Below are positions 49,785 to 58,495 of a stretch of 64,000 nucleotides of DNA, one piece after another. A program made the translations under genes and the position numbers. The notes below the pieces were generated by a model, which saw only the letters and a program-made list of their open reading frames with translations, was not told the DNA's origin and did no database searches. Source of the DNA: Bacteroidales bacterium (GTDB lineage Bacteria; Bacteroidota; Bacteroidia; Bacteroidales; GCA-2748055); assembly GCA_029210585.1 (NCBI GenBank), contig JARGFP010000015.1, positions 1 to 64,000 of the forward strand, given 5' to 3'. Each line of letters opens with the position of its first letter. The stretch's first letter is position 1.

Positions 49785-49932
49785 ATTCATTACAAAGCGT
49801 CGGTTAAAGTTATTAAAAAAATTCACTGACGAATAATTAGTTTTCACCATGTTATTATCATGTTCATAAAAATTGCTTTTAATATCCTCTTTGAAGTGCT
49901 ATTTTTATCCGAATAAACAATGGGAGGATGGT

Positions 49933-50727
49933 ATGAAGCAGTATCTTGATTTGTTGGAACATGTGCTTGAAAAAGGGGTTCGGAAAGAGGACCGGACAGG
50001 CACCGGGACGATCAGTGTCTTCGGTCACCAGATGCGGTTTGACCTGCAAGAGGGATTCCCGTTGCTGACCACGAAAAAATTGCACCTCAGGTCTATTATC
50101 CACGAATTGCTCTGGTTCCTGAAAGGAGAGACGAACACCAGGTATCTCACTGAAAACGGTGTGCGGATCTGGAACGAATGGGCTGATGATGAAGGGGAGC
50201 TGGGCCGGATCTACGGTTACCAGTGGCGTTCATGGACCTCCCCGGAGCATGGGAACATCGACCAGATCAGCCAGGTGATCGATTCCATAAAGAACAATCC
50301 CGATTCCCGCCGCCACATTGTGAGCGCCTGGAACGTGGGAGACCTGGATAAAATGGCGCTCCCCCCCTGTCATATCCTGTTCCAGTTCTATGTTGCCGAT
50401 GGAAAGTTGTCATGCCAGCTCTACCAGCGAAGTGCCGATATCTTCCTGGGCGTCCCGTTCAATATTGCCTCGTATGCAATCCTGCTGAAGATGATGGCCC
50501 AGGTGACCGGTTTGCAGCCCGGTGAATTTATCCACACACTCGGAGATGCACATATCTACCTGAACCACATTGAACAGGTAAAGCTCCAGCTCACCAGGGA
50601 ACCGCGAAAGCTGCCTGAGTTAAAGATCAACCCGGACCGGTCTTCGATCTTCGACTTCGTATTCGGGGATTTCAACCTGGTGAATTATGATCCCCATCCG
50701 CACATCAAGGGTGCAATCTCTGTATAA
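49933..50727 (+). CDS. thyA: Thymidylate synthase
   Basis: 264 aa from [79 protein letters not shown]-term [12 protein letters not shown]. Confidence 0.98.
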   Translation: MKQYLDLLEHVLEKGVRKEDRTGTGTISVFGHQMRFDLQEGFPLLTTKKLHLRSIIHELLWFLKGETNTRYLTENGVRIWNEWADDEGELGRIYGYQWRSWTSPEHGNIDQISQVIDSIKNNPDSRRHIVSAWNVGDLDKMALPPCHILFQFYVADGKLSCQLYQRSADIFLGVPFNIASYAILLKMMAQVTGLQPGEFIHTLGDAHIYLNHIEQVKLQLTREPRKLPELKINPDRSSIFDFVFGDFNLVNYDPHPHIKGAISV

Positions 50728-51252
50728 GTGAAATCTATGAAGAACACCACTGCCATCAGGAAGAATATCTCCATTATCGTCGCTGTTGCAGCGAACAATG
50801 CCATCGGCAAAGACAACCAGTTGTTGTGGCACCTGACAGATGACCTGAAACGGTTCAGGCGGCTCACTTCGGGGCATACCGTGGTCATGGGCCGGAACAC
50901 ATATTTATCCCTTCCAAAAGGGGCCTTGCCCAACCGGAGGAACATCGTCATTACCGACCGGCCCGGTGAACAGTTTGAAGGCTGTGAAATGGCCTATTCC
51001 ATCGACCAGGCCCTGGACCTTGCGGGAAACGAAGAAGAATGTTTTATCATGGGAGGTGGTATGGTCTACCAGCAATTGTTTCCCGTGGCCGGAAAATTAT
51101 ACCTGACCACCGTTGACCATTCCTTTGATGCCGATACCTTTTTCCCGGAAATTGATTTTGCCGGGTGGAACCTGGTGGAATCAGAATTCGTGAATTCCGG
51201 CGGGAAGAACGACTATCCACACACTTTCACCCTGTATGAACGAAAAGCCTGA
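50728..51252 (+). CDS. folA: Dihydrofolate reductase
   Basis: ISIIVAVAANNAIGKDNQLLWHLTDDLKRFRRLTSGHTVVMGRNTYLSLPKGALPNRRNIVITDR; start GTG 50728 or ATG 50737, directly after thyA. Confidence 0.97.
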   Translation: MKSMKNTTAIRKNISIIVAVAANNAIGKDNQLLWHLTDDLKRFRRLTSGHTVVMGRNTYLSLPKGALPNRRNIVITDRPGEQFEGCEMAYSIDQALDLAGNEEECFIMGGGMVYQQLFPVAGKLYLTTVDHSFDADTFFPEIDFAGWNLVESEFVNSGGKNDYPHTFTLYERKA

Positions 51253-51254
51253 AC

Positions 51255-51271
51255 CAAAGGCACGGCCTTTG
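51255..51271 (+). terminator. Short hairpin (CAAAGGC-ACG-GCCTTTG) after folA
   Basis: Perfect 7-bp stem 3 nt after the folA stop. No T-tract, so terminator function is uncertain. Confidence 0.35.
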
Positions 51272-51413
51272 CCCACATGCATCGGTAATTTCAACATCTA
51301 ACATAAATGAATGGTACCTGTGCGACTATCAACAGTCTTCACGGCAGGATACGGATTTTGGATTATTCAGTAAAAGAACTTAATTTTCAACCCTGAACAA
51401 AAAACTGAACAAC

Positions 51414-51863
51414 ATGAAAAAACTATTGATTGTACTGGCTGTACTTCTTTTTCTCCCCCTGGCGATGCACGCACAGGCCAGCAGGATTACCGGCGTCTGG
51501 TATACGGCAAATGACTCATCAACTGTAGAGATCGTCAAACACACCAATGGCAAGTATATTGGCACGATCAACTGGCTGATGGAACCAATGAATGACCAGG
51601 GTAAACCGAAAGTAGATGAGGAGAATCCGGATCCTAAAAAGCAGAATGATCCGATCATCGGGCTCAGGATCCTGCGCTCATTTGAATATAATGCCAAAAA
51701 AGACCGCTGGGAAAACGGGACGATCTATGATCCCGACAATGGTAAAACATATTCCTGTTATGGCTGGTTTGAGAATGGAAATTATGATAAGCTTTACCTG
51801 AAAGGGTACGTGCTTGGCATGAAATTTCTGGGAAGGGAAACGACCTGGAAAAGAAAGAAGTAA
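51414..51863 (+). CDS. DUF2147-domain secreted protein
   Basis: 149 aa. MKKLLIVLAVLLFLPLAMHAQASRITGVWYTANDSSTVEIVKHTNGKYIGTINWLMEP...KDRWENGTIYDPDNGKTYSCYGWFENGNYDKLYLKGYV. Confidence 0.88.
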   Translation: MKKLLIVLAVLLFLPLAMHAQASRITGVWYTANDSSTVEIVKHTNGKYIGTINWLMEPMNDQGKPKVDEENPDPKKQNDPIIGLRILRSFEYNAKKDRWENGTIYDPDNGKTYSCYGWFENGNYDKLYLKGYVLGMKFLGRETTWKRKK

Positions 51864-51910
51864 TACCAGGGAATACTTAACCTGAACCACTATAGCCGGT
51901 TCGCCGGCAG

Positions 51911-51943
51911 AAAGCAGCCTCGGTAATCCGGGGCTGCTTTTTT
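51911..51943 (+). terminator. Rho-independent terminator of the DUF2147 gene
   Basis: AGCAGCCTCGG-TAAT-CCGGGGCTGCTTTTTT, 11-bp stem (one G-T pair) and T-tract. Confidence 0.9.
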
Positions 51944-52198
51944 CAATGCTGATTTCAACTGCAATCTGACGGGGTTTAAACTGTATTAAAATCGTCCGAT
52001 TCCGTGCAGCAGTGTCCATATCCGGCCATAATATGTACTACCCGTTGTCTATCACTCAATCATTATGTGCTTGTATTTCTGAATGTTATGTTTTTTGGCA
52101 CGTAGATTGTTTATATTGCATCAAACAAATCATACGTCCTTTTACATTTCATAAACGGGTTAAGTAAAAGTTCTTTTTTTTAGGTTTAAGTGGTTAGT

Positions 52199-52232
52199 AA
52201 AAAGGGGATTCCTACCAGGATCCCCTTTTTTT
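52199..52232. terminator. Bidirectional rho-independent terminator
   Basis: AAAAAGGGGATTCC-TACC-AGGATCCCCTTTTTTT, with A-run and T-run flanks on both strands; between the DUF2147 gene (+) and the GldL-like gene (-). Confidence 0.85.
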
Positions 52233-52296
52233 GTGCCATAGTCCTTTCCTTGATGCTGTGGAAATTCTGCCGGAGTGGTGATGGCCCGACAAAAAT

Positions 52297-53511
52297 TCAT
52301 TCCTCCGAAAGCAAATACTTCATCACCTTGTATTCGGCACTGACCACTTTCCACTTGAATTCCGAAATGATTTTATAATTGATGACCAGGGGATCATTCG
52401 CATCATCCTCAGGATCCCAGCCGTTGATCCATTGCCCGTCTGCAAACAGGAAATCAAGTTCCAGCTGGTCCTGTAGGACAGGATCTTCCACCAGTTGAAC
52501 AAGAACATCTTTGAATTCTCCCGACTTCTCAAGAAATGCATATGCCAGTCCATTGTCAAGAAAAGCATCTCTCCCCGCATTGCGGAAATCCTTGCGTGAC
52601 ACCTCCTCTATTGGCACTCCTGCCTGGTCAACACCGGCAAGCAATCCTTGCAGCATTTCATCTGCATCTGCCTTTAGCTCTTCGGAAAGAGACATCACTT
52701 TTTTCATGTCGGGTGTGATGGCACTATCTCCGGCGGCTTCAAGCATGTTGGTCAGTGCGCTATCAATCACCCCGGTGGAAGCCCTGTAGTCCACTGCGAT
52801 TTCAGTATATCGGTCGATACTGTCCTTGGAAATATTTACTTTTACCAGGATCAGGACGATGGAAAAACCCACCAGCAGCATGATGATATATGCCGGGTTG
52901 ATTTTGGTTTTCACACTTCGTTTAAAGATCTGCACGATGTACAGGGGTAAAAATCCCACCAGCAGGAAGATCACACTGGCACGCAGGAGCATTTCAGCCC
53001 CGGGCCAGTGCATGATCTTGAATACGGCACCGGTAAAAACGATCAGTAAAGAGAGATAGCCGACAACAGGGAAGATTACATTGGGTTTCTCAGTCTGCTC
53101 CCTGTAACTAAGTATGAAATAGAGCGGAAGAAATCCCAGCACTACGGTCATGAATCCCAATACCATGATGATGCCGGCACCCGGCCAATGCATGATCTTG
53201 AACAGGGCCCCGACGATGGTCAGCAGGGAACCCAGCAATCCCAGTAAATAGGTTGTTCGTTTCATTCTTTGAAATTTATAGTCCAATAGCAATAAGGTCT
53301 GATGCTGCAGATTTGAAAAGGTATTGCCGTCGATGTCAGACATGATTTCCCCGTAGGAAACATCAAAGGCCTCCCCTGCCTCGAGTTTTTCCTCGATCAT
53401 ACAGCAGAGATGGTCAAGGATATCATCCTGCAGACTTTCATAGGTCAGTCCCTTCGCTGCAAGATCGTTCCTGATCCTGTGCAACTGGTCTTCAATGATC
53501 ACAGCATTCAT
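52297..53511 (-). CDS. Membrane protein with duplicated GldL-like transmembrane motif, paired with a PadR regulator
   Basis: 404 aa. Two copies of FKIMHWPGA (ALFKIMHWPGAGIIMVLGF and AVFKIMHWPGAEMLLRASV); N-terminal cytoplasmic LTYESLQDDILDHLCCMIEEKLEAGEAFDVSYGEI. Confidence 0.7.
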   Translation of the reverse strand: MNAVIIEDQLHRIRNDLAAKGLTYESLQDDILDHLCCMIEEKLEAGEAFDVSYGEIMSDIDGNTFSNLQHQTLLLLDYKFQRMKRTTYLLGLLGSLLTIVGALFKIMHWPGAGIIMVLGFMTVVLGFLPLYFILSYREQTEKPNVIFPVVGYLSLLIVFTGAVFKIMHWPGAEMLLRASVIFLLVGFLPLYIVQIFKRSVKTKINPAYIIMLLVGFSIVLILVKVNISKDSIDRYTEIAVDYRASTGVIDSALTNMLEAAGDSAITPDMKKVMSLSEELKADADEMLQGLLAGVDQAGVPIEEVSRKDFRNAGRDAFLDNGLAYAFLEKSGEFKDVLVQLVEDPVLQDQLELDFLFADGQWINGWDPEDDANDPLVINYKIISEFKWKVVSAEYKVMKYLLSEE

Positions 53512-53512
53512 A

Positions 53513-53845
53513 TCAGGCGGGTGTGGGCTTTAGCACATAAGTGAGTGTATTCACAAAATCAAAGAATTCATCCACTTTTCGCTCAGACCATGACCTGCCC
53601 GTTTCTGTAAGAGTATAGTACTTCCGGACACGTTTGCCGATGTATTCTACCTCGGTTTGTATGTGTCCATCAGCCTCCAGTTTATGTAAAACCGGGTAGA
53701 GCGCACCGAATGTCAGTTTGATCTTACCGGCGGAGAGCTCTTCCACCCTTTTGGTAATTTCATAACCATACATCCGTCCGTTGTCGGCCAACAACTTCAG
53801 AACAATCGTTCGTAAGGTACCTTTCAAAAGATCATTTGATATCAT
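53513..53845 (-). CDS. PadR-family transcriptional regulator
   Basis: 110 aa. MISNDLLKGTLRTIVLKLLADNGRMYGYEITKRVEELSAGKIKLTFGALYPVLHKLEADGHIQTEVEYIGKRVRKYYTLTETG. Confidence 0.95.
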   Translation of the reverse strand: MISNDLLKGTLRTIVLKLLADNGRMYGYEITKRVEELSAGKIKLTFGALYPVLHKLEADGHIQTEVEYIGKRVRKYYTLTETGRSWSERKVDEFFDFVNTLTYVLKPTPA

Positions 53846-53850
53846 ACTGA

Positions 53851-53890
53851 CAAATATATAAGCATTTTATATATAATGCAAATATATAAG
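53851..53890 (-). promoter_or_regulatory. PadR promoter/operator: CAAATATATAAG direct repeat flanking GCATT...AATGC dyad; -33 TTTG and -7 TATATTTG
   Basis: CAAATATATAAG at 53851-53862 and 53879-53890. Reverse strand TTTG (53882-53879), 20-nt spacer, TATATTTG (53858-53851), ATG at 53845. Confidence 0.65.
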
Positions 53891-54072
53891 ACTATTATAT
53901 ACGCCGAATTATACACCCCCTGGTTTTGGTGCAAGTGGAATGGATTTGCCATCGGTACGCCATAGAAAACCTGACTGAAATGGGAATTTTTGTGGTGGAA
54001 AATTCCAGTAGGCAGAAGATTCCAGGAAACAGACAATTGCCGTATACGTTCAGATCGCCGGGGCGATCAAAA

Positions 54073-54106
54073 TAAAAACCCCCTGACCGTAATGCATCAA
54101 GGGGTT
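54073..54106 (-). terminator. Rho-independent terminator downstream of tRNA-His
   Basis: Reverse strand AACCCCTTGA-TGCATTACGG-TCAGGGGGTTTTTATTTT, 10-bp stem (one T-G pair) and T-tract. Confidence 0.85.
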
Positions 54107-54117
54107 CTGATTGTAAG

Positions 54118-54196
54118 TGGGGTGGAAGACCGGACTTGAACCGGCGACCTCTGGAACCACAATCCAGCGCTCTAACCAAACTGAGCTACATCCACC
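54118..54196 (-). tRNA. tRNA-His (GTG), including encoded G-1 and CCA
   Basis: Reverse strand GGTGGATGTAGCTCAGTTTGGTTAGAGCGCTGGATTGTGGTTCCAGAGGTCGCCGGTTCAAGTCCGGTCTTCCACCCCA; anticodon stem CTGGA/TCCAG, loop TTGTGGT; T-arm GGTTCAAGTCC. Confidence 0.95.
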
Positions 54197-54255
54197 ATTT
54201 TAAGGACTGCAAATTTATAGAAAAAAAACAACTCTTGAAATACAAAAAATAAAAT

Positions 54256-55938
54256 CTATTTAGAAATTTTTTCATGCAACGTGGAAAGGTACCAGTCAAT
54301 GATCATTTTATTATACCTGCTCCCGTATGCTGCGGGCCTGCCTCCCCTGTCCACCAGGTCTTGCCTGAGCTGTGATGTGATCTCCCGGTAAAAGAGCACA
54401 TCGGACTTTCGGCGGCGCAATGCAAGGACCCATTGCGGAAGGAGGCGTTTGATGCGTCCACGAAACCTGGCCATGGCATAGGCACGATCCGGTGTCTGCA
54501 GCTCTACATCGAAATGCACCCCTTCAGGAATAAAATATTCGTTGACAAGCAGATCGTCATACAATGATTTACCGCGCTTCACTGCCACCGGCACATCCCT
54601 GAAAAAATTCACCAGTTCCCGGTCGTAATAGGGCAACCTGAAGGCATATCCGAAAAAAGTATAGGTGGCATTGGAATTCACATTGAACTTTGCAAGCTTT
54701 TCCTTGAGGTCCCAGTCTTCATGCACTGACCAGGACCTGGCAGTGGCTGAGTCCAGCCCGGACACCTGCTTCTGCTGCAACTGGTCCGTGATCCGTCCCG
54801 GCAAAAGCCTTTGCCCGGGCACCTGCTTTTGCAGCAGATGGTCCGTGATCCGCTTTAGCATCAGACTGCGTTCTGACTTGTTGTAACGTTCAAAGTGGTA
54901 TTTCACCTCCAGGATCCTCCTGGCCAGGGTACTGACCGCTTCTTGCTCAACAGGGAGTCGGTGCTTGGCAAACTGGCTTCCCCCCAGGAAATCTCCTGAA
55001 TGACCCGGGATAAAGACAGCATCCCCGGGAATAGTTCCTTGATCCCGCAGATATTTCACTGCAAAATACTCCTGGAGAAAGAACATGGAGGTCAGATTGG
55101 ATGCCCGGGGGTAGAATGCGTTAAATTCCGGATCCCTGATAAATTCAGCAATAAGTTGCTCGTTATATTCCACGAAATGCCATGGGAAGCCCAGTTCCCG
55201 TGCCACGCGCTCCGAAATGGCTGCTTCCTCATTCCCTTTCCGGCCATAGGTAAAGCATACCACTTTCCTGTGCCGATGCCTTTTCAGCATTACCGCGATC
55301 AGCCGGCTGTCGAATCCGCCACTCAGCGGCACCACAGCGGCCCTCCCTTCCAGGCTCTGCACCATTCGGGAGAAAGTCTGCTCCATCTCTGCTTCCGCCT
55401 GCTTCAGCAACTGGCCATATGATATTTCCATCCCGGCAGCGGTCCTGTAGGTATGATAAAAACCATGATCCGCCTTTTCGCCGAGTCGCAGGACCTCACC
55501 TGCCTGCAACTGTTGAATTCCCTTGACCAGCGTTTCGCTGCCGGTCACGTACCCGGTGCCCCTGAACTCAAGTCGGGCCGTTTCGTTGAACGCCGCCTCG
55601 TCCAGGTATTCCATCAACAGGTCTGCATGGTCCGAAACCACCCAGTCAGTTCCTGACCTGCAATAAAACAGGGGCAGCGACCTGACCAGGTCCGTGGCCA
55701 GCCAGCATTCCCCCGCATTCATTCTTACAACAGAAAATACTCCGTTTACCTGTGCGGCCAATGTCCTGAATGCCTCATACGTGCCGGCTGCAGCGAAGTA
55801 GCCTGACATTGCGTTCCCACTGTAGTACTTCCCATCGCTGTCGAAAAAACTGCCATGCACCCGGCACTGGTCATCCCCGTACCATGGAAAACCCCTGCAA
55901 TCTTCCAGGATGATCTTTATGTTTACCTTATTCTGCAT
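54256..55938 (-). CDS. Asparagine synthase-related protein (PP-loop amidotransferase-like)
   Basis: 560 aa. VVPLSGGFDSRLIAVMLKRHRHRKVVCFTYGRKGNEEAAISERVARELGFPWHFVEY; N-terminal Ntn-like domain without Cys2. Confidence 0.85.
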   Translation of the reverse strand: MQNKVNIKIILEDCRGFPWYGDDQCRVHGSFFDSDGKYYSGNAMSGYFAAAGTYEAFRTLAAQVNGVFSVVRMNAGECWLATDLVRSLPLFYCRSGTDWVVSDHADLLMEYLDEAAFNETARLEFRGTGYVTGSETLVKGIQQLQAGEVLRLGEKADHGFYHTYRTAAGMEISYGQLLKQAEAEMEQTFSRMVQSLEGRAAVVPLSGGFDSRLIAVMLKRHRHRKVVCFTYGRKGNEEAAISERVARELGFPWHFVEYNEQLIAEFIRDPEFNAFYPRASNLTSMFFLQEYFAVKYLRDQGTIPGDAVFIPGHSGDFLGGSQFAKHRLPVEQEAVSTLARRILEVKYHFERYNKSERSLMLKRITDHLLQKQVPGQRLLPGRITDQLQQKQVSGLDSATARSWSVHEDWDLKEKLAKFNVNSNATYTFFGYAFRLPYYDRELVNFFRDVPVAVKRGKSLYDDLLVNEYFIPEGVHFDVELQTPDRAYAMARFRGRIKRLLPQWVLALRRRKSDVLFYREITSQLRQDLVDRGGRPAAYGSRYNKMIIDWYLSTLHEKISK

Positions 55939-55970
55939 CTACTTATTTCCAATACGCTTTCAACTGCCAT

Positions 55971-56001
55971 GGTCTCCCTGTCTCCCCGTCCCCTTGTCTC
56001 C
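55971..56001. repeat. Short 8-bp-period purine-rich tandem repeat
   Basis: Reverse strand GGAGACAA GGGGACGG GGAGACAG GGAGACC, directly after the flippase stop codon. Confidence 0.7.
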
Positions 56002-57288
56002 TCATCCATCCTTCCCCTGGTCCGCTTTCCTGGCCAGTACCATGTACCAGTAAAGATTGTAGGTCACGATCACGAAGCTGAACCCGCTGAACAGCATCAA
56101 AGCAAGGTATACATCCTTGCCGATGACCCCGATGCCGAGGGCGATGATCCGTGCAATAAATTTCACTACCTCGATTGCCAGTGCCTTGCGTTGTCTTGAC
56201 AACATGTCGGCAACGAACGACAGCGGGGCCGAGAGGAAGACCATAAACAGCCAGGGAGCAAAGATTTGCATGTACACACCCGCCTCGTGCCATTCGTCCC
56301 CGAAAATAATCGTGACCAGCCATGGTGCACAACACAGTATGACCAGGAAAGGAATTGCAGAAATCCATGCCATGCGGATTACAAACTTCCTGATATCGGC
56401 CAACACAAGCTGGCCGTTATTGTGCCTTTCGATGGTGCGTTGCGAATATACCTTGGAAAAGGAGGTGGACAGCAGGTTCATGGGACGGTTGATCAGCATA
56501 AAACCCAACCCGAAATACCCTACAATGTCGGCACCGAAGTAAGCGCTGAACACAAATACCGGGAGGGAGGAGGAAAAATTATTGATCAGCTTGTGCATCA
56601 TGCTGTACCGGGGAAAGAACCAATATTCCCTGGCCAGCTTCCGCAAATCCGGAAAGGAAACAGAACGAAAGATTCCTGTTCCATTCCTGAAGATCCGCCA
56701 GGTATATACCACCGCACCCACGAACTGACCCACGATGGCCCCTGTCATGAGTCCACCGCCATGTGACATCGCCTTGCTTGCTGACAACTTGACAGCAGAA
56801 TTGAATATGGACTGGCTGAGATTGGCCCCGGCGATGGCCCTGTATGCGCTCCTGCGGTTCATCCAGAAACTCAACACCTGGAAGACACCCACCATGAATG
56901 TCGATAAGGGAATAAAGAAGATCCATTTATCGATATACTGATTGCCCAGCCACCGTGGTAAGGGATCCCTGAAAACGAAAATAAACAACAACAAGAACAG
57001 GCTGAAACCCAAACTGAGCATGATACCCAGCAAAGTAAGTCCGGCCCCATCCTTGTCTTTGCGGGGGATCATGACCGCCAGTTCGTATTTTCCCGTGGAA
57101 ATAATGGCTGTTATCGTAATAATACTCATATACAGTGCGAACAAACCATGCTCCTCAGGTGTATAGATGCGTGTAAGTACCGGGTAGATGGCCAGTGAAA
57201 TGGCCTGGGCGATCCCCGTGGCTGACACCAGGGTGAATACGTTTTTCAGGAATTCACTTTTTGTAAGCCGGTTCAGAAGGGATCTCAT
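56002..57288 (-). CDS. Polysaccharide/O-antigen flippase-like membrane protein (MATE/MVF superfamily)
   Basis: Start moved from 57459 to 57288 (MRSLLNRLTKSEFLKNVFTLVSATGIAQAISLAIYPVLTRIYTPEEHGLFALYMSIITITAIISTGKYELAVMIPRKDKDG). Confidence 0.9.
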   Translation of the reverse strand: MRSLLNRLTKSEFLKNVFTLVSATGIAQAISLAIYPVLTRIYTPEEHGLFALYMSIITITAIISTGKYELAVMIPRKDKDGAGLTLLGIMLSLGFSLFLLLFIFVFRDPLPRWLGNQYIDKWIFFIPLSTFMVGVFQVLSFWMNRRSAYRAIAGANLSQSIFNSAVKLSASKAMSHGGGLMTGAIVGQFVGAVVYTWRIFRNGTGIFRSVSFPDLRKLAREYWFFPRYSMMHKLINNFSSSLPVFVFSAYFGADIVGYFGLGFMLINRPMNLLSTSFSKVYSQRTIERHNNGQLVLADIRKFVIRMAWISAIPFLVILCCAPWLVTIIFGDEWHEAGVYMQIFAPWLFMVFLSAPLSFVADMLSRQRKALAIEVVKFIARIIALGIGVIGKDVYLALMLFSGFSFVIVTYNLYWYMVLARKADQGKDG

Positions 57289-57366
57289 CAGGTGTTTATG
57301 GTTACACAAAGAAACAAAATGTTTACCTGTTTGCAAAAAGACCGTCACGGGAGCAGACAGAACGGT

Positions 57367-57410
57367 CTGGTGAAGGGTCAACAGAGCTGGTGGAGGGTCA
57401 ACAGAGCTGG
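57367..57410. repeat. 20-bp tandem direct repeat (two copies) in the flippase / Bax1 intergenic region
   Basis: tgaagggtcaacagagctgg followed by tggagggtcaacagagctgg. Confidence 0.8.
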
Positions 57411-57584
57411 CGCAAAAGAACGTGCTATTGGTCAGTGTATGACCGAACAGGGCAGCCAAAGGCTAAAATTGAAGGTATGCCCTGACACCACAAGAACTGT
57501 TGTTTTTGGACGTTATGTCATATCAACAGCAGTGGCATACAATTTGACAAAACAAAATAAGTATTAAAAAAACCTGAAATAATT

Positions 57585-58334
57585 ATGAGATTAACAGGAT
57601 CATCCAATCCAGCAATGACGGGTAGTGCATTTGAAAGGGCTGTTTCGTCAGTCGGAAGTGGCGTCATGACCATCAACGGAACGATTAACAAGATAGGCAT
57701 CCTGATGCTGCTGGTGCTTGCATCCGCATCATACACCTGGTCGATGGTTACCGGTGATAACCCTGCGGGGGCACAGACCTATGTTATGATCGGCGCCATT
57801 GGCGGGCTGATCATGGCGCTGGTAACTATATTCCGTCCGCAAAGTGCGGGGGTGACTGCCCCGATATACGCGCTGCTTGAAGGGTTGTTCCTTGGGGGGA
57901 TCAGTGCAATGTTCAACCAGCAATATAACGGTATTGTATTCCAGGCTGTATTGCTGACCATAGGTGTATTGTTCACCATGCTCTTCCTTTACCGGTCGGG
58001 ACGCATACGTGCCACACCCAGGCTGCGGAGGGGCGTGATCATGGCAACGGGGGCTGTATTCTTTTCCTACCTGGTCAGCTGGATACTCAGCCTCTTCGGA
58101 CTGGGTTTCGGTTTCATGCATTCCAGCGGTCCGCTGGGTATCGTCATCAACCTGGTGATCATTGGTGTCGCGGCATTCAACCTGATTCTCGATTTTGATT
58201 TTATCGAAAAGGGAGCCCAGGCTGCCGCCCCGAAATATTTTGAATGGTATGGCGCATTTGGACTGCTGGTGACACTGATCTGGCTGTACATAGAGATATT
58301 GCGGCTGCTGTCCCGTTTCGCCGGAAGAGACTAA
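57585..58334 (+). CDS. Bax inhibitor-1/YccA family membrane protein
   Basis: 249 aa. SSNPAMTGSAFERA; NKIGILMLLVLASASYTW; PIYALLEGLFLGGISAMFN; LILDFDFIEKGAQAAAPKYFEWYGAFGLLVTLIWLYIEILRLLSR. Confidence 0.95.
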   Translation: MRLTGSSNPAMTGSAFERAVSSVGSGVMTINGTINKIGILMLLVLASASYTWSMVTGDNPAGAQTYVMIGAIGGLIMALVTIFRPQSAGVTAPIYALLEGLFLGGISAMFNQQYNGIVFQAVLLTIGVLFTMLFLYRSGRIRATPRLRRGVIMATGAVFFSYLVSWILSLFGLGFGFMHSSGPLGIVINLVIIGVAAFNLILDFDFIEKGAQAAAPKYFEWYGAFGLLVTLIWLYIEILRLLSRFAGRD

Positions 58335-58495
58335 AAAGGTAGCTGAACTGACAGACACCAGCTGATGTCTGCCTGGTCTCTGAACAATTTTAAAGACATT
58401 AGATAACATATGCAGATTCCTGTAAATTCTGAAAATGGTGTGTATATTTACGCATCATTTTTTTTATTTCAACTTATTAAGTAAGCGTACAAGCA

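Noticed and set aside
52090-52232. Possible small RNA ending at the strong terminator
   Set aside because: The terminator is bidirectional and is explained by the minus-strand GldL-like gene; the only promoter-like match (TTTATATTGC) is poor.
53895-54179. 94-aa minus-strand ORF
   Set aside because: Begins inside tRNA-His; product has no protein-like features.
58356-58380. Imperfect inverted repeat CAGACACCAGCTGATGTCTG after Bax1
   Set aside because: Mismatches and no T-tract; not convincing as a terminator or operator.
57729-58409. 226-aa minus-strand ORF
   Set aside because: Antisense to the Bax inhibitor-1 gene, rich in low-complexity polar residues; shadow ORF.
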